Positions 58,401 through 64,000 of a DNA stretch of 64,000 nucleotides are shown in pieces. Position 1 is the stretch's first letter. Each line of letters starts with the position of its first letter. Position numbers and translations under genes: made by a program. This DNA is from Tetmemena sp. SeJ-2015 (taxonomy: Eukaryota; Ciliophora; Spirotrichea; Sporadotrichida; Oxytrichidae). A model generated the notes under the pieces. The model saw nothing but the letters and a program-made list of their open reading frames with translations, was not told where the DNA came from and made no database searches. The stretch is taken from assembly GCA_027382625.1 (NCBI GenBank), contig JAJKFJ010022639.1, positions 1 through 64,000 of the forward strand, in the 5' to 3' direction.

Positions 58401-61400
58401 TTTTAATGTTCCATACTCGCCAGAGTTTCAACGGCATTGAGTTTTACTTGGAACTTAGTTAAGGACACTATAAGAAGCTGCTGCTCTATTACTTGATGCA
58501 TGATTAAGCTATCGATAAGAGGATTTAATAGTGAGTAGTTGTAGAGAGTGGAAGAAGAGAAGACAAAGTTTATGTGCGAGATAAGGTAGAGTGAATATTT
58601 AGAAAAGTATTTAAGCTTAAATTAATGACTTAAGTCACTTTGCTATCTGGGAAGAAGGGATTTCTTAAGAGTTCTTTCTCTCTTCTGTTGGCCAGATGGA
58701 CCTAGCTTCTCCTCATTTTCGAACCTGCTCCCGCATCTATGTGCATCTCTTCGTCCTTAAGTTTGTATAGTGATTAGACGCTTGCTCACCCCGATGCTTG
58801 TATTTTGCTTCCGTGCTCTGAATACCTTTGCTGCTTCTCCTCATTAAGTAGATGCCAGTGCCAGGTTTTCTCTACACATTAAACTCTAAAACTTACTGAG
58901 AGAAGTAGGGTACTCGTGGAAGTGCTCAAACCATTCGTTGCTGATAACTAGTCCTTGCTTCTTTGGGTCGTTCGTCCTCTACTTAGAATCTCTTCCTTTG
59001 TGCATCTTCAATGATCTCTTTGAGGTACTCTGCACGTACAGTAGCAAGGACGCCAAAAGAAGAACCTTCGTTCTGGCAACTTGTTTGAGAGTTGTTCCTT
59101 GTTAGTAAGGAATAGAGCAACCTCCGGATCTCCCATCGCATCGTCATACATATAGTGACTGAGATCTCAGGATAGTTTGGGATCTCCATCATGTTGATAT
59201 CGATTGTTTTAAGAGCTTTCTTCTCATCAGCAAGAATTGCTCTGAGGAACGAGATCTTTGTTCCATACATTGTCGGAAGGAACAAACCAACTAAGATAGT
59301 GTTACTCCATATGAGAGCTTCTTACCTTGCTAAGTGAGGTACCTGTAGAGGTCTTCCTTGCTTCGGAACCTGTTGCTCAACTCTTGCGCTTCCACTCTTA
59401 ATCGCTTAACATTCAAGTTTTCCACCATCTTGCTCGAGTAACTTTCTAATTTATTATTTTTAAAATCTATTCAGTTAATATTTATCCTTCTTACTTATTT
59501 TAGAGCTTTTTATAAATTTATATTTATGATACTCATCGGATAACACTACGATTAATGATTAATTTTGCCTATATCAGAATATTGTTGTATAAAATAAATT
59601 TTTGTGAGTTATGTCTTTTAATATCGTATTTAATTCATTATAAATATTATAGTTGATAATTTAAATGAATGATTGGTAAAATAAATAATTGAAAGCTGCA
59701 ACTTTGTGGCAGTTAAAACTTTTCTTCTCCCACTCCTCATCACTAAAACTTGTTCCAACGGAATTAGTAGCACTACTAACTGCGTTTTGAACTTTAATTT
59801 CGTAGCAAAATCAAGCAGAATAAAAAATAAGTATGGAGCATCTAATTAAATAAATAAGAAAGATGAAAGACATCAAAACTGAGACCATCTTTTGCACTCT
59901 GATGTTCTCGTGAGTGCTCTGCACCTAGGCATCAGCATTTACATAATAATAAATGTGGCGGGCTTTTCATAATTTAAATTTGAATTTTAAGAATGGCAAC
60001 CAACCTAGCGTAAGAGACAAGTTACAACCTTTAAGCAAACAACAAGCTTAACTAATGTTCGAACAGCAACCAAAACAAGATGCTGTGTAGCACTAAGTGC
60101 AAAGGAGAGCTCTCTGAAGTTGAGCTCGAGCAAGAGATCTCTGTGCTTTAAATTGTCAAGCCAAGAGTTGAGAAGTCGTGGCGTATTAAACTATTCGCAC
60201 CTGATGCTCTCTTGTTGCTGTCCAGAGATCAATGAGAGAGAAGAAACCTTATTTGAATGGCGAGTAATGTCAACGGGGCAGTTCGAATATCCTCAGAGCC
60301 TCAAGCGGCACATTAAGGAAGTCCACTCAGAAAAACCTAAGATCTATATGAAGCATTAGAAAGTGGACGGGCGCTTCTGTCAACTTGTTGAGAGACATTC
60401 TCTCACTCTGCGTTCCTCAAGAAACACATGGAAAGAAGCACATGGGTGAGTTCGTAATTGAGGATAAAGGTTAAAGATGGTGCCAGCTAGAGGCAAGCAC
60501 GAACCTTGACAAGGTCAACTAAAGAGGATCATGAGTAAGAAGAAAGGAAGAGATTGAGTTCATGATCAGAAGCCTTAGTGTATGTTGTCAGTAAAGTTTC
60601 AGCAGCTCAAATCAAGACTCGATGCTTGAGAGTTGTAACTTTGGCAGAGTGTGGTCAAAATTACCTCCACCTTGCTGATGCGAGCGAAGAGACACCATCA
60701 TACAAGAAAAGTATGCTTACAAGATCTTCCCTTACGATTACCTTGTAAAGAAGGAAGAGGAGGGGTGTTGAGTTCGCGAACGAACTGACAGTGTTGAGAG
60801 AAGCGAGGGCAAAAACTTGAAGTACGTTCTTTCATCTTGCTGGTGTTCTTTATCGATCATGATTACATCGCCATTCGCCTTCTTAAATGGGAGATCACAC
60901 TAAGAGAATTTCTCAGCACCAGGCGCAACAAGTACTAGCTACTCTATTTTCACTGACCTCGCGTAGAGAGTGATGAGTTGCAATGAGTTGGGATTTCGTG
61001 ACAGAGATCTCAAGCCAGAAAGAACATCATGATAAACTTTTTGAACCAGTCAGACAACTGTCATAACTTCAACAGAGTTGTAAGAAGAGAAAACATTGAG
61101 GGAAGCATCTGGCAATGAACTGCAGGTACTTCCCATAGAGACAATTGGCTCAACGGATATATAGCAGTGGGACATTTGGTCTAAGAGGAATCATACCTGA
61201 ATGCGATATGAAACCAGAGGGATACTCTAGTGTGAAGTGAAGATGATGCAATATAATTCGCAACAAGACATTGTAAAATAGAACAAGTTATCAGAACCTT
61301 TGAAAAAGTTAGTAAACAAAGTAATAAGCAACCTATGAAACCTAACACGCAGTTATCTGAGATAGAGGAAGCACTTAAAGGTATAAAATTCAGAGAATAT

Positions 61401-63586
61401 GAGACAGACGTCAAGGTCACCTTCCTAGAAGACTTTAGATTGCCTGTTTAGGTTACAAATTTAGCATGATTATAAGTATTAATAAAGAAATTAATTATAC
61501 ACAACTTATTTTCACTTTCTTATCATATTATGGGGTTTTGGGGTTTTGAATGGATCAAGGATACATAAATCAGTTATCTCAAAATGATGGGGGTTATAAT
61601 CAGCAATATCAAAGAAACAACTTTCCAATAAAATAATCCCCTGTAAGGCTTCCAAACTTAAGAATGGCATATGTAAGTTTAATATATCCCATATTAATCC
61701 ATTTTTAGAAAAAGGATAACACTTTACTCACACATGCGGCCCATGGGGGACATGGAGCTGGAGGTAGACTTTGTGCTGTTTGCGCTAAAAAGCACAATCC
61801 AAACTAGCCTCATATAGTGTAGAGTATCCCTGCAAGCAAATAAAAGCTACTGTAGAGAGGACCCCTGTCTTTAAATAAATCTTAATCAAGGGGCGGTGGT
61901 ATCGGTGGTTTAACAAGCAACAGATCTCAACGCTCTATTAGTACAAGTCGGAATAGAGCCGGCTCTCAGAATGGAAGACAACTTTTGGGGAATCTATCTT
62001 AAAGAAGTTTATAAAGCAGTCGAAGTAGAGGAGGAGGTCTTGGTTAAAATGAGTATAACCAGATAGATCGATTGAGATCTGTAAATAGGCTAGTAACTAT
62101 TCCTAGAAAACCTAGTGCTGCGGACTTTAGTAGAAATTATAAATCTCTCAGCCCTAGAGTGCAAATGGTGAGTAGAGGAAGACTATAAAATTCTAATGGA
62201 GTTGCTCAGCAACAGTAAAATTTGAGATAAGGCCCAATTATCAACAACACCTAGAAATTCAATACTAGCAACAGAGGAGGAAATTTCAATGCTTACAATA
62301 ATCCAAATCCTTAAGGATACAACCCTAATACTTCTCTGACCAGATTTTAAGGGTAGGGTATAAATCATAGTTCATTAACTCCAAAGCAAACTGTTGGGAA
62401 AGCTTCATTTTCAAATCCTTCTCAGAGCTAGTACAATTAATTGCCATATTCTTAACAGAATGCAACTCCTCAATCTAATTAGAACTTAGTGATGGGAGTG
62501 GCGGTCACTGATGAGCCTGAGTTAGTTTGTCGAGAAAAAGAGTTAGACCCCGCAGTTGAAGATGATATCAAAGATGGTTTTTTCGAGCTAAAATAAAAGT
62601 TCAAGGACTAATAGAATGGTGAGTCCTCAATTTATGTGTCACACGTAGTTCTGCATGCAAATTATTTTATCAGTGCTATGATTTTACTGAAATGCTAAGC
62701 ATCCTATATTTTGCAAATTGGAGATCGACACTTTAAAGAACCTCCTTACTGAGAGTTCTATAATTTATCTTGCTAAGGATCAAGTCATTTATAAATCTGG
62801 TAGTCAAGATAACTTTGTCTATTTTGTCCTCTTTGGAAGACTGAATTAAAATTTTTGTTGTATACTTGCTATTCCTTATTACAGCAAGAATTTATTGGTA
62901 CCTCCTGTACCAGGCTTGCATGAAGATTTAAATGATATGAGACAAGCAAACATAAATATTACACATATTCATATTAAGTTTGAAATAGTCCTCCTGCACC
63001 TCAAAAATAAAATTCCTAGCCAAGCAATTAGAAGTAACTTGGTATGGGCAGCACTCACACTAGTTTGCTGACCAACGTAGGTATCTCTGGGAAAGGCAAA
63101 TATTGGGTGGACTTTAGGAGAAGAAGTCTTATATGATAAGAATATGCAAATCAGATAAGAGTCATGTATAGCACTGATTGAGAGCTGCCTTCTAGGCATT
63201 TAAAAAAGTAAGCTAGCAATTAAACTTGGATTTAAAATAAAGAAAGTAAAGTTTTCTTTTAAGATAAGTTTATGCAAAAAGGCTTTGCTCGACAAGGGCA
63301 ATTAGAAAGACTATTTTGTATTAGAAAGTGTATTAAAGGGTAACTACCTAATAAAGTAAAACTGGAGGAAGGACATGCATGAATATTACTCATTCGTTAT
63401 ATAGATTATTCTTCTTCATTTTACTCAAACTCAGTCAAAAGTAGATCCACACCTGGCCAATCATAGTTGGGAAATGACGATATGATTTCTAACTTAAATG
63501 CTGATCAAATCTAGATTCCTAACTATAACCGTATATAATAGCAACTACAGTATTCAGGCAAGGAATCATCAACATTCTTAACTTGA
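55472..63586 (+). CDS. Cyclic-nucleotide-binding-domain protein, interrupted by a TBE transposon
   Basis: Start MSQFSQELQFSHQQ, an 83-nt intron (55514-55596), then NNSLGNNKAQEEASYQDEM. The N-terminal half is Gln/Asn/Ser-rich (QTPQQQSNQQLVFSGKTVK; SDQSDRKSLIGQNHK; RGGGGFGGKQQLPSPLV). The frame is open up to GNAS at 57494, where a TBE (57498-61548) is inserted; excision with one AAT continues MDQGYINQLSQNDGGYNQ (61552). After an intron (about 61674-61707) comes a Gly/Arg/Ser-rich stretch and DEPELVCREKELDPAVED. An intron with GTGAGT donor (62618) precedes a cNMP-binding domain: HPIFCKLE, LLTESSIIYLAKDQVIYKS, GSQDNFVYFVLFGRL, and later GWTLGEEVLYDKNMQIRQES, CIALIESCLLGI, DYFVLESVLKG. The C-terminus ends QYSGKESSTFLT before TGA 63584-63586. 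Likely a cAMP/cGMP-responsive regulator; no kinase or channel segment is seen. Confidence 0.75.
57498..57572 (+). repeat. TBE left terminal inverted repeat (one C4A4 unit)
   Basis: Matches the complement of 61464-61548 but begins with a single C4A4-type unit where the right end has two, and has one small internal indel (CTTATAATAC versus CTTTATTAATAC). Confidence 0.9.
57603..58592 (+). pseudogene. TBE 42-kDa DDE transposase, frameshifted
   Basis: Member of the IS630/Tc1/mariner DDE superfamily, which cuts and joins element ends. The N-terminal helix-turn-helix region contains VPARTILSHLKVALQMRKLG (57715). The catalytic core follows: FVCADEAVFTHNTF (first Asp at 58090-58092), YVLHPRSIKREQYVAFLKKL, EIVLLVDNLSVHKTKK (second Asp at 58333-58335) and PYSPEF...NGIEFY (Glu at 58439-58441), giving about 81 residues between D1 and D2 and a DD34-35E spacing. 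TGA or frame shifts occur just before the first Asp (58059), after the second Asp (58385-58410) and around 58430, so no uninterrupted protein is encoded. Confidence 0.85.
58850..59428 (-). CDS. TBE 22-kDa protein, with frameshifts
   Basis: Second conserved TBE gene, of unknown biochemical role, on the opposite strand between the other two. Start MVENLNVKRLRVEAQELSNR (ATG complement 59426-59428), then FRSKEDLYRYLTQQGKK, a shift, LPTMYGTKISFLRAILADEK, KALKTIDINMMEIPNYPE and AEYLKEIIEDAQRKRF. Another shift leads to GLVISNEWFEHFHEYPTSL. The shifts at about 59285 and 58945 may be decay or sequence errors. The 3' end is approximate. Confidence 0.75.
59993..61460 (+). CDS. TBE 57-kDa zinc-finger/protein-kinase-like protein, with frameshifts
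   Basis: Third TBE gene. Start MATNLAQETSYNLQANNK. C2H2-type fingers lie at about 60260-60460 (FEYPQSLKRHIKEVHSEKP and a second with SAFLKKH). Then comes a protein-kinase-like domain: a possible Lys-bearing strand (YAYKIFPYDYLVKKEEEG, 60717) and a catalytic-loop motif RDRDLKPE (about 60998-61020), where His-Arg-Asp of typical kinases reads Arg-Asp-Arg-Asp. TGA codons and frame shifts near 60238, 60290, 60380 and 60770 break the frame. The function of this protein in TBE biology is not established. Confidence 0.75.
61464..61548 (-). repeat. TBE right terminal inverted repeat (two C4A4 units)
   Basis: Complement begins CAAAACCCCAAAACCCC, i.e. two telomere-type repeats, followed by the same ~68 bp as the left end. 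Flanked by AAT (61549-61551). Confidence 0.95.
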
Positions 63587-63714
63587 GAAGGAAGACGAAA
63601 GATAAATATACTAAACATATTTATAAGCTAAAACTTGTATTTGGATTATCGTTATGATTATTAAAAGTATAAATTTTAAACTCATTGATAAAGCTCTACA
63701 AATAAAAATAAGAC

Positions 63715-64000
63715 TCACTCATTATTTTAAACTCCCCTTTTTCCTTGTATTCTAATTTTCTTGTGCCCTCCTGCCTCACTTTGTCCATCCTCTTTAGATT
63801 TTTCTTCCTGTATAGTCTTTTGCTATGAAGAAGTAATCACCAGTATTTATCTTTTCAATTCCTTAATTTTCAATTCCGCATTCTTCAGTTGTAGATCTTT
63901 ATCCTTGAGTCTCACTTCATTAATCTCTTGCTCTTCCCTCTACATAGCTATTTATCTATCAAGTTCAGCAACTCTCTTCTTTCCCTTCTTTTCTCTCTCT
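63715..64000 (-). CDS. 3' end of a coiled-coil protein gene (runs off the window)
   Basis: Minus-strand frame open from the window edge to TGA (complement of 63715-63717) with TAA/TAG as Gln. It is a highly charged coiled coil (KKRVAELDRQIAMQREEQE; INEVRLKDKDLQLKNAELK) followed by a polar tail (EEKSKEDGQSEAGGHKK) ending GVQNNE. Only the C-terminus is present. Convergent with the cNMP-binding gene, 129 bp apart. No family assignable. Confidence 0.65.

Larger units (their letters stand above)
57498..61548 (+). mobile_element. TBE (telomere-bearing element) transposon, full length, inside a coding region
   Basis: Ends are inverted: left CAAAACCCCATAATATGATA, right (complement) CAAAACCCCAAAACCCCATA then ATATGATAAG. 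A 3-bp AAT duplication flanks it (57495-57497 and 61549-61551), matching the ANT target of oxytrichid TBE elements. Length 4051 bp, as for TBE1. It encodes the three family genes: transposase (+), 22-kDa protein (-) and zinc-finger/kinase protein (+). TBE elements are micronuclear and removed precisely during macronuclear development; their transposases take part in that rearrangement. Here the frames carry several shifts and stops, so this copy looks decayed or the sequence has errors. Confidence 0.95.

Noticed and set aside
1..64000. Euplotes-type Tec elements or Euplotes genetic code as the explanation
   Set aside because: Euplotes reads TGA as Cys and keeps TAA/TAG as stops, and Tec elements have TA duplications; here TGA terminates, TAA/TAG are Gln, and the 4-kb element has AAT duplication and C4A4 ends.
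1..64000. Bacterial or viral origin, CRISPR arrays, operons
   Set aside because: Reassigned nuclear code, short GT-AG introns and eukaryotic domains (C2, ZZ, SHAQKYF Myb) rule out a bacterial source; no regularly spaced repeats were seen.

Overview
The window looks like germline (micronuclear) DNA of an oxytrichid ciliate (Oxytricha/Sterkiella/Stylonychia group). Three lines of evidence agree. (1) Open frames of hundreds of codons appear only if TAA and TAG are read as glutamine and TGA is the only stop (for example 29100-29910, 41430-42030, 54180-55160). (2) A 4.05-kb transposon at 57498-61548 carries C4A4 telomere-type repeats at its ends, a 3-bp AAT target duplication, and the three-gene set (DDE transposase, 22-kDa protein, zinc-finger/kinase protein) of the Oxytricha TBE (telomere-bearing element) family, which is confined to the micronucleus. 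(3) Coding regions are broken by segments that must be deleted to restore the reading frame. These range from 19-53 bp pieces bounded by short direct repeats (pointer-like) to the whole TBE. Conventional GT-AG introns of about 30-85 nt are also present. The DNA is strongly AT-rich. I saw no rRNA, tRNA, CRISPR array or bacterial-type operon.

Layout: 0.5-2.7 kb, a Gln/Asn-rich coiled-coil gene (-). 2.8-3.3 kb, a relic of a P-type Ca2+-ATPase with a ruined catalytic site. 3.4-4.7 kb, a SHAQKYF-type Myb gene (-). 5.6-10.5 kb, two tandem RING/TRAF/ZZ zinc-finger genes (-) with a truncated TBE end between them. 11.9-12.5 kb, a related ZZ-finger gene (-). 12.7-22.6 kb, three long low-complexity or helical genes (-). 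22.8-26.1 kb, a leucine-rich-repeat gene (+). 26.3-34.6 kb, six unrecognised plus-strand genes, some with membrane anchors, and a TA-flanked MITE. 34.8-38.5 kb, a probable mitochondrial RluA-family pseudouridine synthase gene (+) interrupted by a 976-bp near-perfect palindrome. 38.6-39.0 kb, another inverted-repeat element. 39.4-43.8 kb, a large Ser/Asn/Gln-rich gene (+). 44.0-49.9 kb, a large coiled-coil gene or gene pair (-). 50.2-51.2 kb, a C2-domain protein (+). 51.3-53.7 kb, a MATE transporter (-). 53.9-55.3 kb, a Cys-rich secreted protein (-). 55.5-63.6 kb, a cyclic-nucleotide-binding-domain gene (+) split by the intact-length TBE. 63.7 kb to the end, the 3' part of a coiled-coil gene (-).

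The main theme is genome rearrangement. Precise removal of the TBE with one AAT, of the palindrome with one TA, and of several micro-segments with one pointer copy each gives continuous protein frames. No shared pathway links the host genes; in these ciliates neighbouring germline genes are normally sorted onto separate somatic mini-chromosomes. Gene ends given as approximate are limited by unresolved introns or deleted segments; no RNA or somatic sequence was available.
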